64,000 bases of DNA, taken from Micavibrio sp. UBA5572 (lineage in GTDB: Bacteria > Pseudomonadota > Alphaproteobacteria > Micavibrionales > Micavibrionaceae). Below the pieces are notes generated by a model. That model did no database searches and was not told the origin of the DNA. It saw only the letters and a list, made by a program, of their open reading frames with translations. Each line of letters begins with the position of its first letter. Within the stretch, counting starts at the first letter, position 1. Made by a program: the position numbers and the translations under genes. Positions 7,871-17,619 of the stretch are shown here, in pieces. The stretch is taken from the NCBI GenBank assembly GCA_002425415.1, contig DIMG01000029.1:1-64000 (forward strand), read 5' to 3'.

Positions 7871-10111
7871 ATGACCGCACTTGCCAAACAAAAACCAGTT
7901 ATTCAAGAACCTGCCATCACTCTGGAGCTTGCCAAATCATTCGGCATGTCGGGTGATGAATTCCAGATGGTTCAAAATATTCTGGGGCGGATGCCGACTT
8001 ATACTGAACTGGGTGTTTTCTCGGTGATGTGGTCTGAACACTGTTCTTATAAATCATCACGGATTCATTTAAAAAAATTGCCGACAACCGGATCATGCGT
8101 CATTCAAGGCCCTGGTGAAGGGGCTGGCGTGATTGACATCGGAGATGGTCAGGCGGCTATTTTTAAAATGGAATCGCATAATCACCCATCTTATATTGAA
8201 CCCTATCAGGGGGCGGCGACTGGCGTTGGCGGGATTATGCGCGATGTCTTTACCATGGGCGGACGACCGATTGCCAATTTGAATGCTTTGCGTTTTGGTG
8301 AGCCGTCCCATCCCAAAACCCGCAGCCTTGTTAAAGGAGTGGTCGCTGGTATTTCCGGTTACGGGAATTGTGTTGGCGTGCCAACGGTTGGTGGAGAAAC
8401 GTATTTCCACAAATCCTACAACGGCAATAATTTGGTTAATGCCATGACCGTAGGCTTGGCGGATCAGGATAAGATTTTTTACGCACGTGGAGCTGGCGTT
8501 GGACAACCGATTGTTTATGTCGGATCAAAAACAGGCCGCGATGGTATTCACGGTGCCACCATGGCCTCGGCCGAATTCGGAGACGGGAACGAAGAAAATC
8601 GCCCGACTGTTCAGGTTGGCGATCCATTCACCGAAAAATTACTGATTGAAGCCTGTCTCGAGCTGATGAAGTCAGACGCCATTATCTCTATTCAGGATAT
8701 GGGCGCGGCTGGCCTGACCTCTTCGGCTGTTGAAATTGCGTCCAAAGGCGAAATCGGTGTTGTTCTTGATTTGGACAAAGTTCCTCAACGCGAACAAGGC
8801 ATGGTTCCATACGAAATTATGCTCTCTGAATCCCAAGAGCGGATGTTGATGATTCTAAAACCGGAAGCAGAAGATAAAGCGCGGGAGATTATCGAAAAAT
8901 GGGATCTGGATTTTGCCGTGATCGGATACACAACCGATGACCAGCGATTAAAACTGGATATGTATGGCGAACGGTGGTGCGATATTCCCGTTCCTCCGTT
9001 GGTGGATAAATCGCCAGTCTATGACCGCCCTTCTGTTGCGCCTTCTCTTCCGAAAGCCATTGATGATCGTGCTTTTGATGTATCGTCAAACGGTCTGATC
9101 GGGGATTTAAAAACCCTTCTCGCTTGTCCTGATCTGGCCTCCAAGCGTTGGATTTGGGAACAATATGACTCGCTTGTGATGGGTGAGACGATTTTTTCTC
9201 CGGGGATTGCTCAAACACAAGCTTTGAAAGCCGGAGATGCCGCACTGGTAAAAATCGAAGACAAAAACAAGGCATTGGCAATGTCATCAGATGTTACGCC
9301 ACGCTATGTCGAAGCCAATCCGTATGAAGGCGGAAAACAAGCTGTTGCCGAAAGCTGGCGCAATATTACCGCGACGGGTTCCATGCCTTTGGCAATCACC
9401 AATAATCTGAATTTCGGCAATCCAGAAAAACCTGAAATTATGGGGCAATTTATTGCGTCACTTGACGGCATAGGAGAGGCTTGCCGTGTTCTGGATTATC
9501 CGATCGTGTCGGGGAATGTCTCTTTATATAATGAAACATCCGGTCGCGCCATTCAGCCAACACCTACTATTGGTGGTGTCGGTGTGATTACAAACTACAA
9601 GAACGCTGTCGGGCTTGGATTTACACATACAGGTCATAGCATCATCGTGATTGGAGATACTGGTGGGCATTTGGGGCAATCTTTGTTTTTAAGAGAAATT
9701 CATAACGCCGAAACGGGTGATGCCCCACATGTTGATTTAAATACTGAAAAAGCCAATGGTGATTTTGTGAGATCACAAATCCTGTCCGGAAATATCTTAT
9801 CCTGTCACGATGTCAGTGATGGCGGATTGATTGTTGCTCTGGCCGAAATGGCTATGGCCGGACAGATTGGTTGTGTGATTGATGCAAAACCAAACCACGC
9901 TGCGTCTTTCTGGTTTGGAGAGGATCAGGCGCGCTATATCATTGCCACAGATTCACCAGATCAAATTCTCGAATCCGCACAGGCGGCTGGTGTTACTGCA
10001 CAAAAATTAGGAGTGACACACGGTCGCGACTTTATTTTGGGGCAATCAATCCCTGTATCAAAATTGACAGATATCAATGAAAGTTGGTTACCAGACTATA
10101 TGGAAGGTTGA
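7871..10111 (+). CDS. purL: Phosphoribosylformylglycinamidine synthase, synthetase subunit
   Basis: Small-type PurL, 746 residues, which uses ammonia from PurQ and ATP to convert FGAR to FGAM. It has two repeated AIRS-like halves. Motifs include W-S-E-H-C-S-Y-K-S-S near residue 55, E-S-H-N-H-P-S in the first ATP-binding domain, and S-C-H-D-V-S-D-G-G-L in the second. The length and lack of a glutaminase domain match the three-subunit PurS/Q/L enzyme. A long spacer follows before the hydroxylase gene, with no clear terminator. Confidence 0.97.
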   Translation: MTALAKQKPVIQEPAITLELAKSFGMSGDEFQMVQNILGRMPTYTELGVFSVMWSEHCSYKSSRIHLKKLPTTGSCVIQGPGEGAGVIDIGDGQAAIFKMESHNHPSYIEPYQGAATGVGGIMRDVFTMGGRPIANLNALRFGEPSHPKTRSLVKGVVAGISGYGNCVGVPTVGGETYFHKSYNGNNLVNAMTVGLADQDKIFYARGAGVGQPIVYVGSKTGRDGIHGATMASAEFGDGNEENRPTVQVGDPFTEKLLIEACLELMKSDAIISIQDMGAAGLTSSAVEIASKGEIGVVLDLDKVPQREQGMVPYEIMLSESQERMLMILKPEAEDKAREIIEKWDLDFAVIGYTTDDQRLKLDMYGERWCDIPVPPLVDKSPVYDRPSVAPSLPKAIDDRAFDVSSNGLIGDLKTLLACPDLASKRWIWEQYDSLVMGETIFSPGIAQTQALKAGDAALVKIEDKNKALAMSSDVTPRYVEANPYEGGKQAVAESWRNITATGSMPLAITNNLNFGNPEKPEIMGQFIASLDGIGEACRVLDYPIVSGNVSLYNETSGRAIQPTPTIGGVGVITNYKNAVGLGFTHTGHSIIVIGDTGGHLGQSLFLREIHNAETGDAPHVDLNTEKANGDFVRSQILSGNILSCHDVSDGGLIVALAEMAMAGQIGCVIDAKPNHAASFWFGEDQARYIIATDSPDQILESAQAAGVTAQKLGVTHGRDFILGQSIPVSKLTDINESWLPDYMEG

Positions 10112-10156
10112 TATTTCATTAACCCTTCCGTGATAGCCTAAATCCGGTAGGTTTTT

Positions 10157-11155
10157 ATGAATTTTCCAGATCAATTCTTTGATTTTTTACTCGCTCCATT
10201 TAACATGTTGATGGAGAGTGACAGTCAAACATTTTGGATAACATATCCTGGGACAGCATTTTTTGCGTTTGCTGTTTATGCTTGGAAACGGCGAAAAAAA
10301 ACTCTCAGGCTTCGCGCCATGCTAAAATATGTTTTCCCGAAAAAGATATTTCTCCACCCGTCTACACTGCTTGACTTTAAACTTTTCTGTGTCGGGGCAT
10401 TCTATCTTTTTATTCAAGCTGGTATCTTACTGTCCGTTACAAGTTTTCTGAATGCAGGTGTTTGCGAAGTCTTTCAAACGATTTTCGGTTCTTCAGAACC
10501 ACTTTTTAAAAATACATCAACTGGAGCAAAGCTTTTAATCCCTGTTATTATTATCTTGTTTTATGAGCTGGGGTATTGGATCAGCCATTACCTGATGCAT
10601 GTTGTTCCGTTCTTGTGGGAGTTTCATAAAGTTCATCACAGCGCAGAGATCATGACTCCTCTTACCGAATTGCGTCAACATCCGGTTGACTTTTTGTTTA
10701 TTCCTTTTTTCATTTCAGCAACCCTTTCAATTGTTTTTGGAGCGATCCTCTGGTTATACGGGGAAAATGCAGAGGTTTATAAATATTGGGACATGGGGAT
10801 ATTTGTCGTTATCATTTTTTCAACATACGGACATTTAAGACATAGTCATGTTTCTATCGGCGGTGGAAAAATTATATCACATATTTTCCAAACACCTGCA
10901 CAACACCATATTCATCATTCAACCGATCGTGCCCATTTTGATAAAAACATGGGATTTTGTCTATCAATCTGGGATTGGGCATTCGGAACGCTTTATATTC
11001 CTGAGAAAGATTTGAAAATTGAATACGGGGTGAATGATCCCATGCGAAAAGATTACTCGGTTATAAACCACGTGTTTCGCCCTTTCCGTGAATCCTACCG
11101 TGTTGTGCAAGGATACAAACATCCCTTTTCCAAGACAGGGTCCCGAAAAGAGTGA
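10157..11155 (+). CDS. Membrane fatty acid hydroxylase / sterol desaturase family protein
   Basis: A 332-residue integral membrane di-iron protein. Histidine clusters typical of the superfamily are present: H-Y-L-M-H, H-K-V-H-H-S, H-S-H-V and H-H-I-H-H-S-T-D-R-A-H. Hydrophobic segments occur at roughly 28-42, 80-110, 136-165, 190-215 and 225-240. Relatives hydroxylate or desaturate lipid substrates such as fatty acids, sterols, carotenoids or hopanoids; the substrate cannot be read here. It sits between purL and bolA, an insertion into an otherwise conserved alphaproteobacterial neighbourhood. ATG at 10157 with GGTAGG upstream. Confidence 0.88.
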   Translation: MNFPDQFFDFLLAPFNMLMESDSQTFWITYPGTAFFAFAVYAWKRRKKTLRLRAMLKYVFPKKIFLHPSTLLDFKLFCVGAFYLFIQAGILLSVTSFLNAGVCEVFQTIFGSSEPLFKNTSTGAKLLIPVIIILFYELGYWISHYLMHVVPFLWEFHKVHHSAEIMTPLTELRQHPVDFLFIPFFISATLSIVFGAILWLYGENAEVYKYWDMGIFVVIIFSTYGHLRHSHVSIGGGKIISHIFQTPAQHHIHHSTDRAHFDKNMGFCLSIWDWAFGTLYIPEKDLKIEYGVNDPMRKDYSVINHVFRPFRESYRVVQGYKHPFSKTGSRKE

Positions 11156-11229
11156 AATCTTGAGATTCTGTTGATTTCTACATCAAAAAAAACTAATATT
11201 ACTCATATTAAGAGAACGGGACGTTTTAT

Positions 11230-11460
11230 ATGGCTATGTCTGCTCAAGACATTCATGATCTGATTTTGGCGAGTCTTCCGAATGCCACAGTCAAAATTAT
11301 TGACCTTGCGGGTGATAACAACCATTTCCGTGCCGAGGTCACTTGTTCGTCTTTTGCAGGACAATCCAAGGTTTCCCAGCATAAAATGGTTTATGATGCG
11401 ATTGGATCAAAAATGGGGAATGAGCTCCATGCTTTGTCCCTCAAAACTTCTGATAAATAA
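11230..11460 (+). CDS. BolA/IbaG family protein
   Basis: A 76-residue BolA-like protein that normally pairs with a monothiol glutaredoxin to handle [2Fe-2S] clusters. It shows the family pattern A-E-V-T-C-S-S-F-A-G-Q-S-K-V-S-Q-H-K-M-V-Y, with the conserved C-terminal-side histidine as likely cluster ligand. The next gene, 28 bp downstream, is the partner glutaredoxin, the classic bolA-grx4 pair. A second in-frame ATG at 11236 could be the start. Confidence 0.92.
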   Translation: MAMSAQDIHDLILASLPNATVKIIDLAGDNNHFRAEVTCSSFAGQSKVSQHKMVYDAIGSKMGNELHALSLKTSDK

Positions 11461-11488
11461 AATATCCGAAAATAAAAAAGGAAATAAA

Positions 11489-11842
11489 ATGAATCAAGCT
11501 GTCGACCAGTCCAAGGTTTTTGAAGTTATCAAAAAAGAAATATCAAGCAATGATATTGTTCTTTTTATGAAAGGGACAAAAGTTTTTCCTCAATGTGGTT
11601 TTTCTGCCTTGGTTGCGAATATTCTTAACGATCTTGGCCTTGACTTTGTATCCGTGAATGTTTTGGAAGATGATGATATTCGTCAAGGAATCAAAGATTT
11701 TTCCAATTGGCCTACTATTCCCCAGCTTTATATCAAGGGTGAATTTATTGGCGGATGTGACATTGTCAAAGAACTTTATGAAAGCGGTGAGTTGCAAGAG
11801 ACTCTTGAGGCTAAGGGCATTGTCTTTAAGGCTGCCTCTTGA
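11489..11842 (+). CDS. grxD: Monothiol glutaredoxin, Grx4 type
   Basis: Monothiol CGFS glutaredoxin of 117 residues that binds and transfers [2Fe-2S] clusters with BolA. The active-site Cys36 is in F-P-Q-C-G-F-S-A, and the glutathione-binding W-P-T-I-P-Q-L-Y and G-G-C-D-I motifs follow. The ATG at 11489 is preferred: AAAAAGGAAATAAA precedes it and the protein then starts like other Grx4 proteins, though the frame is open further upstream across bolA. The stop overlaps the TTG start of the next gene. Confidence 0.95.
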   Translation: MNQAVDQSKVFEVIKKEISSNDIVLFMKGTKVFPQCGFSALVANILNDLGLDFVSVNVLEDDDIRQGIKDFSNWPTIPQLYIKGEFIGGCDIVKELYESGELQETLEAKGIVFKAAS

Positions 11843-13032
11843 AATCATTTGATGTCATTATAATCGGCGCAGGTGCTGCTGGCCTTATGGCGGCTGGGCT
11901 TGCCGGTAAAAACGGCTGTCGTGTTTTATTATTGGATCACAGTCATAAAATCGGCGAAAAAATTCGTATTTCCGGCGGCGGAAGATGTAATTTTACAAAT
12001 ATCCATACTAAGCCCGCCAATTTTATTTCTGAAAATCCGCATTTTTGCAAATCAGCCCTCGCACGATATACGCCCAGAGATTTTATTACTCTTATCGAGA
12101 GCCATGGAATTGCCTATCACGAAAAAACCAAAGGGCAATTATTTTGTGATAACAATGCAACTGAAATTATTGATATGCTTTTGGCTGAATGCGAAAAATA
12201 TTCGGTTGTTGTTTTATCACGCACCCATATCGATTCTGTTTTGAAAGAGCCTTCGGGTGAGTTTTTATGCCGGAGTAGCCAAGGTGAATTTATGGCACAA
12301 TCACTGGTTATTGCAACAGGCGGGCTATCTATTCCAAAAATCGGTGCGACATCCTTTGCATACGCTGTTGCCAAGCAATTCGGTTTAAAAGTTATCCCAA
12401 CCCGACCAGCCCTTGTTCCCTTGACATTTGATGACCAGTTTTTGAATCTGGCGCGAAATTTATCCGGTTTATCGGTTGACCCCAGCATTGTCAGTGCCGA
12501 AAAAACATCTTTTGAAGAAGCTTTGCTGTTTACCCATCGCGGATTAAGTGGCCCTTCTATTTTACAAATTTCATCCTATTGGAAGATGGGCATACCCATC
12601 GTGTTAAACTTGTTGCCGCATGAAAAAGTTCTGGATCAGTTAAAAGCTGCTCGCAAGAGTGATCCGAAAAAGATGTTGCGAACAATTCTTGAAGTTCTGT
12701 TGCCATCCAGATTGGCAGATTATTTGGCTGCCCTTTCGGGGTACGATGAGCAAATGGCGAATCTATCGGACAAAAAAATAGAAAGCATTGCCAAGCAATT
12801 GACGGCTTGGGAGATCATCCCTTCTGGAACAGAAGGGTATCGAACGGCCGAAGTGACTGCGGGCGGTGTTGATACCCATGAGTTATCATCCAAAACCATG
12901 GAAAGTTCCAAAGTCTCCGGTTTGTATTTTATCGGTGAAGCTGTCGACGTGACAGGCCATCTGGGCGGATTTAATTTTCAATGGGCATGGAGTTCGGCGG
13001 CTTCTTGTGCCGCTGCTCTTTGCCAGCGTTAA
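11839..13032 (+). CDS. NAD(P)/FAD-dependent oxidoreductase, HI0933/YhiN family
   Basis: A 397-residue flavoprotein of the HI0933-like (YhiN/BaiN) family. The N-terminal dinucleotide-binding motif G-A-G-A-A-G-L-M-A-A is at residues 9-18, followed by the family signature K-I-R-I-S-G-G-G-R-C-N-F-T-N. The C terminus carries G-E-A-V-D-V-T-G-H-L-G-G-F-N-F-Q-W-A. The physiological substrate of most members is unknown. Translation must start at TTG 11839, since the FAD motif begins only a few codons later and no in-frame ATG is available; this TTG overlaps the grx4 stop by 4 bp. The 3' end overlaps the convergent rodA gene by 4 bp. Confidence 0.9.
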   Translation: MKSFDVIIIGAGAAGLMAAGLAGKNGCRVLLLDHSHKIGEKIRISGGGRCNFTNIHTKPANFISENPHFCKSALARYTPRDFITLIESHGIAYHEKTKGQLFCDNNATEIIDMLLAECEKYSVVVLSRTHIDSVLKEPSGEFLCRSSQGEFMAQSLVIATGGLSIPKIGATSFAYAVAKQFGLKVIPTRPALVPLTFDDQFLNLARNLSGLSVDPSIVSAEKTSFEEALLFTHRGLSGPSILQISSYWKMGIPIVLNLLPHEKVLDQLKAARKSDPKKMLRTILEVLLPSRLADYLAALSGYDEQMANLSDKKIESIAKQLTAWEIIPSGTEGYRTAEVTAGGVDTHELSSKTMESSKVSGLYFIGEAVDVTGHLGGFNFQWAWSSAASCAAALCQR

Positions 13033-14168
13033 AAGCCACGCGGCAACCGCGCGTCACGATGAACATTACAGCTTTGGATCAAGCCAAATGCGATCATCAC
13101 CGTTAACATTGCCGTTCCCCCGTAAGACATAAGCGGTAATGGAATTCCCACCACTGGTAAAAGCCCCATCACCATTCCGATATTTACAATGACATAGACC
13201 GAAAAATTGACGGTCAGACCAAATGCCAAAAGCCTTGCAAAGTGATTGCGACATCGAAAAGCAATCCAATATCCATAAAGGATAATCAATGACAGCAAAG
13301 CCAAAAGCCCCAGAGATCCTATGAAACCCCACTCTTCAGCCCATAGAGTGAAAATAAAATCGGTGTGCTTTTCCGGTAAAAAGTTCAAGTGCGACTGTGT
13401 TCCTTGCAAAAATCCTTTTCCAGTAAACCCCCCTGATCCCAGAGCAATTTTTGATTGGGTAATGTGGAATCCTGCCCCCAACGGATCGGACTCTGGATTG
13501 ATAAAAGTCAAAACACGATTTTTTTGATAATCCCTGAGGAACTGCCATGCAATTGGAACGGCTCCTACCGCGCCACATATTCCAACGATGAAAAGCCAAA
13601 ACGGGACTCCTGCCACAAACAGCATTGCTGTTCCAGCAAAAATAATGGCGACCCCTGTTCCCAAATCGGGCTGCGTTACAACCAATGCCACGGGCATCAA
13701 AATGATTATAGCGGGTATAAAAAGTTTTTTTATTTTTCGGATTTCAGAAATATCTTTGCCATGATAATAGCGCGCCAAGGCCATCACGGTTGTCACTTTG
13801 GCAAGCTCTGATGGTTGGAGTTTCATGACACCCAAATCGAGCCATCTTTGCGCCCCCATTCCGACATGACCAATGACATCAACCAATAAAAGGAGCAATA
13901 GCGTTCCGCCATAAAGAACCCACACTGACCGGAATATCCAACGAATATCAATCAAGGCGATCACCAGCAACAATCCCAGAGAGAATAAAAATCTGATAAT
14001 CTGTGCAGATGCCCACGGGTCTATCTGTCCCCCTGCTGCTGAATAAAGACACAAAAAGCCAATGCAGGCGAGCATACAGATCATCAAGACCTGCCCCCAC
14101 GCCAATTGTTTGATCCGTCCCAAGATGGACATGTCTTCCGAATGAATACGAGACTGAAAAATTGACAT
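13029..14168 (-). CDS. rodA: Peptidoglycan glycosyltransferase RodA
   Basis: SEDS-family glycan polymerase of the elongasome, 379 residues, about ten membrane segments. The conserved loop near T-Q-P-D-L-G-T-G and the later A-E-E-W-G-F-I-G-S and G-I-P-L-P-L-M-S-Y-G-G motifs identify it as RodA/FtsW. It pairs with PBP2 encoded immediately upstream: the mrdA stop and rodA start overlap as TAATG. It is the last gene of mreC-mreD-mrdA-rodA and is convergent with the flavoprotein gene. Confidence 0.95.
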   Translation of the reverse strand: MSIFQSRIHSEDMSILGRIKQLAWGQVLMICMLACIGFLCLYSAAGGQIDPWASAQIIRFLFSLGLLLVIALIDIRWIFRSVWVLYGGTLLLLLLVDVIGHVGMGAQRWLDLGVMKLQPSELAKVTTVMALARYYHGKDISEIRKIKKLFIPAIIILMPVALVVTQPDLGTGVAIIFAGTAMLFVAGVPFWLFIVGICGAVGAVPIAWQFLRDYQKNRVLTFINPESDPLGAGFHITQSKIALGSGGFTGKGFLQGTQSHLNFLPEKHTDFIFTLWAEEWGFIGSLGLLALLSLIILYGYWIAFRCRNHFARLLAFGLTVNFSVYVIVNIGMVMGLLPVVGIPLPLMSYGGTAMLTVMIAFGLIQSCNVHRDARLPRGF

Positions 14169-16018
14169 TAACCTGTTCCCTCCAGCTTTCTGGATTTCGG
14201 GTCTCTTTTTTGGACTTCAAGCATAATATCATGCGCGATCGGCGCGGCGGCCGCTGATCCGCCACCGCCATGATCGACAACAACGCAGCATGCATATTTC
14301 GGATTTTGTGTCGGAGCATATCCAATGAATAAGGCATGATGACGCAAATGCCATGGAAGGTCTTCCTGACGTCTGACACCGGAAGCGCGTTCAGCCATTG
14401 AAATTCTTTTAACCTGAGAGGTTCCCGTTTTTCCGCCCATGGTCATATTTTCTTCTGTTATCCGCGACCCGAAGGCCGTTCCTCCTTGTTCAAGAACAGA
14501 TTCCATGCCACGGCGCACAATATCCAAATGTTCCTTCTTAATACCGAGAGCGGGGGCATCCGCATTCAGGTTCAAAGAGAGCGGCTCTTCATTCGCATAA
14601 GCAGCAAGCCATGGCTTTACGGCTTTTCCCCCATTCACAACACGTGACAGCATAGTTGCCAATTGCAGCGGGGTCGATCCGACTGCTCCTTGACCAATCG
14701 AAGAAACCAATGTCTCCCCCGGATGCCACACTTCTCCTTTCACTTCTCTTTTCCATTTTGTATCGGGAATAAGTCCTGATTTTTCTTCCGGAAGATCGAA
14801 TCCATATTTTTGACCAAAGCCCAAACGACGCGCCATATCCGCAATCCGATCTATGCCCAGCACCGTTGCCAATTTATAAAAATAAGTGTCACAAGAATGG
14901 GACAAAGCCGAAACCACATTGACCGTCCCATGCCCTCCTGATTTCCAACAGTGAAAACGGGACTTTCCAAGATCAAAATGTCCGGGGCATGTCACTGTCC
15001 AGTTCTGATTGATTAAACCGGATTCCAGCCCCGCCAATGCCGTTACAATCTTGAAAGTCGATCCAGGTGGGTAAACACCGTTAATGGCTTTATTGTTCAA
15101 CGGATAAGTCGGGTCATCACGCAATTGTTCCCAATCCATAGAGGAAATCCCACCCGAAAAAGAATTCGGATCAAATGCTGGATGGGAAACACTGGCATAA
15201 ACTTCTCCGGTTTCGACATCCATCACAACCGCTGAAGCACTTCTTTCACTGGAAAGGCGTTGTTGGACGAACCGTTGGAATTCTGCGTCAATCGACAAGG
15301 CTACTCGTGCTCCGGGAACAGGCGGTTGAGCTCCCAGCTGACGCACCGGACGACCATGGACGTTGACTTCCATTTCTGCCCGCCCTGGTTTTCCGCGCAA
15401 ATTCAAATCATATTTCAATTCAATTGCGCTTTTTCCAACCTGAAAACCCGGCAGGGATAAAAGCGGATCTTTCATTTTTTCATTGTCACTGACACGGCCG
15501 ACATAGCCCACAATATGCGCCGTTGCATCCTTATAAGGATAGCTGCGCAGTTCTCCAGCCTGAACCGTCACGCCAGGCAAATGCGGCAGGCTTAATTCGA
15601 CTTTTGATACATCTTCCCATGCCAGATTATCGCGGACTTCAATCGGTACATATGACGGGTTTCGGTTGACCATTTTAAGAACCTGACGAATGTCCCGTTC
15701 ATCAATCGTTATAACCGATTGCAGGTCTCTGAGCGTTTTTTCTATGCTTTCGGATTGTTCGGGGGTAATCAAAACCTGAAAATTCTGAAGATTGGTCGCC
15801 AATGGAACGCCGTACCGGTCTACGATCTGTCCACGTGACGGGGGCATGATCCGAACATTAATACGGTTATTTTCCGCCAAGGTTGTATATCGCTCTCCCT
15901 CGACCAATTGCAACCATGACAATCGCCACCCCAAAATCGAGATGCCTATCCCTTGCAACCCTCCAACAATAAAGGCGCGGCGGGTAAAATTGTCGTTCTT
16001 GTCCTGATCCCGATCCAT
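14168..16018 (-). CDS. mrdA: Penicillin-binding protein 2
   Basis: Elongation-specific transpeptidase, 616 residues, anchored by one N-terminal membrane segment at about 15-35. The pedestal/dimerisation region begins with R-I-M-P-P-S-R-G-Q-I-V-D-R. Catalytic motifs: Ser320 and Lys323 in P-P-G-S-T-F-K, S-x-N-like S-H-S-C-D near 375, and K-T-G-T-S-Q near 540. It cross-links peptidoglycan made by RodA during side-wall growth. The gap of 130 bp to mreD is larger than others in the operon, so an internal promoter is possible. Confidence 0.96.
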   Translation of the reverse strand: MDRDQDKNDNFTRRAFIVGGLQGIGISILGWRLSWLQLVEGERYTTLAENNRINVRIMPPSRGQIVDRYGVPLATNLQNFQVLITPEQSESIEKTLRDLQSVITIDERDIRQVLKMVNRNPSYVPIEVRDNLAWEDVSKVELSLPHLPGVTVQAGELRSYPYKDATAHIVGYVGRVSDNEKMKDPLLSLPGFQVGKSAIELKYDLNLRGKPGRAEMEVNVHGRPVRQLGAQPPVPGARVALSIDAEFQRFVQQRLSSERSASAVVMDVETGEVYASVSHPAFDPNSFSGGISSMDWEQLRDDPTYPLNNKAINGVYPPGSTFKIVTALAGLESGLINQNWTVTCPGHFDLGKSRFHCWKSGGHGTVNVVSALSHSCDTYFYKLATVLGIDRIADMARRLGFGQKYGFDLPEEKSGLIPDTKWKREVKGEVWHPGETLVSSIGQGAVGSTPLQLATMLSRVVNGGKAVKPWLAAYANEEPLSLNLNADAPALGIKKEHLDIVRRGMESVLEQGGTAFGSRITEENMTMGGKTGTSQVKRISMAERASGVRRQEDLPWHLRHHALFIGYAPTQNPKYACCVVVDHGGGGSAAAAPIAHDIMLEVQKRDPKSRKLEGTG

Positions 16019-16148
16019 ATAGAGGAGTTATAGCAAGTTTTAGGAGATTGGCTATCCCTGAACGAAATTTGACTGATTTTTTCAACAAACCCCTTTTGTG
16101 GTTATATCCTTTTATGGGATATGCTTGCTGATATCTTTCGGGTTTTCT

Positions 16149-16670
16149 CTATGGCTCATTTAGGAAGCGGTTATACGCCATAAAAACCGGATGGAGCACA
16201 GGATAAAAAAGGGCGGCCAGAAAAATATTGGTCACCAATGGCCATAAAGATGGGAGATTTGGCGATGTAATCGCATAAGCCAGTGCCTGAAAAGATTGTG
16301 TAATCGTGACGGCAACAAAAAAACCAGCCCAGACCATTTGCCATGATTGACCCAAAAGAAACCGTCTTTGTCCCCGAATGATAATTGACAGAACCATAAA
16401 ACAAAATGCGTGAAGGCCAAGCAATCCTCCCGACATCAAATCCATCAGAATTCCTATTAAAAATACAACCGGATATGGCAATAAATGCGGACGGTAAACC
16501 GTCCAGAAATAAAGACCAATCAGCAAAAAACCCTGACGAATTTCACCAGATTGAAATAGAGAAATATCTATCATGGAAAGAAATAGCAGAATCAAAAGTA
16601 CGGCATAAACCAAAGCAAATTTTGAAGCCTGTATTAATGTTAAAGACAATCCATAGAAAAGGCCGGACAT
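16149..16670 (-). CDS. mreD: Rod shape-determining protein MreD
   Basis: A 173-residue hydrophobic protein with about five or six membrane segments, the normal size and topology of MreD. It is a weakly conserved elongasome component that binds MreC; identity rests on context (17 bp after mreC, before mrdA) plus the pattern L-I-G-L-Y-F-W and P-Y-P-V-V-F-L-I-G-I-L-M-D-L, typical of the family. Confidence 0.88.
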   Translation of the reverse strand: MSGLFYGLSLTLIQASKFALVYAVLLILLFLSMIDISLFQSGEIRQGFLLIGLYFWTVYRPHLLPYPVVFLIGILMDLMSGGLLGLHAFCFMVLSIIIRGQRRFLLGQSWQMVWAGFFVAVTITQSFQALAYAITSPNLPSLWPLVTNIFLAALFYPVLHPVFMAYNRFLNEP

Positions 16671-16687
16671 AGATTTTTTCCTGTTTT

Positions 16688-17602
16688 CTATCGGCGTAAA
16701 GAATTTTGGCTGGGTTGAGGCGGCGAGCGCAACGCATCGAGACTTTTTCTGACATCAGGATCCATCGGCTTTTCAACCACCTGAACGTAACCTGCGCTGT
16801 AGGATTCAGAAAATAATTTAACTTTAACAGTGCCGTTAACAACGGAGCTGATTTCTCCGATTGGCAGGCCTGCCGGAAATTGCCCCCCTGTTCCAGAGGT
16901 TACAATACGCAGTCGTTTTGTAATCAAAATATCCGGCGGGAGATGTTCCAGCTCTGGCGATGCTTCATTGTTTCCAACCAAAATGGCGCGTTGATTTACG
17001 CCTTCGATAATGACGGGGACGTGAGAGTTTATATCGGTCAATAATAAGATGCGTGATGCATTTTCACCGGCTTCGATAATCCGGCCAATCATCCCCTGAC
17101 TGCCCATTACGGCCTGACCTTCTTGAACTCCGTCCATCGTTCCGGCTTGGATCAATAACGTCCGAACAAAGGATGAGCCTGAATCGCCAATGACCCGAGT
17201 GGTAATGTAACTTTGTTCCGGTTCCGGCAACACGTTCAGCAAATCTTTCAAGGACTGGTTTTCTGCCCTCAGAAGCATTGCTGTTTGATACCATTCTTTA
17301 AGTTGGTCATTTTCGGATTTCAAACGCGCATTATCTGCCCGAATTTGAGTGAGACCCGTGATTTCACCAACTGTATCCCCTATAAATCTAAAGGGTGCGC
17401 CGATTGCGCTGACAGCCGGAGACAATGCATCGGCGGTTGCCACTCTCGGGTCTTTCCACATATCAGGGTTAATCATTGATGTTACGAGTAAAATACCGGC
17501 GATTCCAGTCAGGATCATGGGCGAATAACGACCATACCGCACAGCAATTGATGCTGCACGAAGAGCTCTTCTTCTGTTACTTCTGCGGCTATAAGCCCCC
17601 AT
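16688..17602 (-). CDS. mreC: Rod shape-determining protein MreC
   Basis: Bitopic elongasome scaffold, 304 residues: basic cytoplasmic start, one membrane helix at about 28-46, a coiled coil (roughly 80-115, ending in A-E-N-Q-S-L-K-D-L-L) and a periplasmic beta domain that binds PBP2. Motifs V-I-G-D-S-G-S-S-F and G-S-Q-G-M-I-G-R-I-I are typical. The ATG at 17602 has AGGG upstream. mreB usually precedes mreC but is not in this window; here mreC has its own promoter and a hairpin leader. Confidence 0.94.
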   Translation of the reverse strand: MGAYSRRSNRRRALRAASIAVRYGRYSPMILTGIAGILLVTSMINPDMWKDPRVATADALSPAVSAIGAPFRFIGDTVGEITGLTQIRADNARLKSENDQLKEWYQTAMLLRAENQSLKDLLNVLPEPEQSYITTRVIGDSGSSFVRTLLIQAGTMDGVQEGQAVMGSQGMIGRIIEAGENASRILLLTDINSHVPVIIEGVNQRAILVGNNEASPELEHLPPDILITKRLRIVTSGTGGQFPAGLPIGEISSVVNGTVKVKLFSESYSAGYVQVVEKPMDPDVRKSLDALRSPPQPSQNSLRR

Positions 17603-17619
17603 AGTTATTCCCTGCCCCT

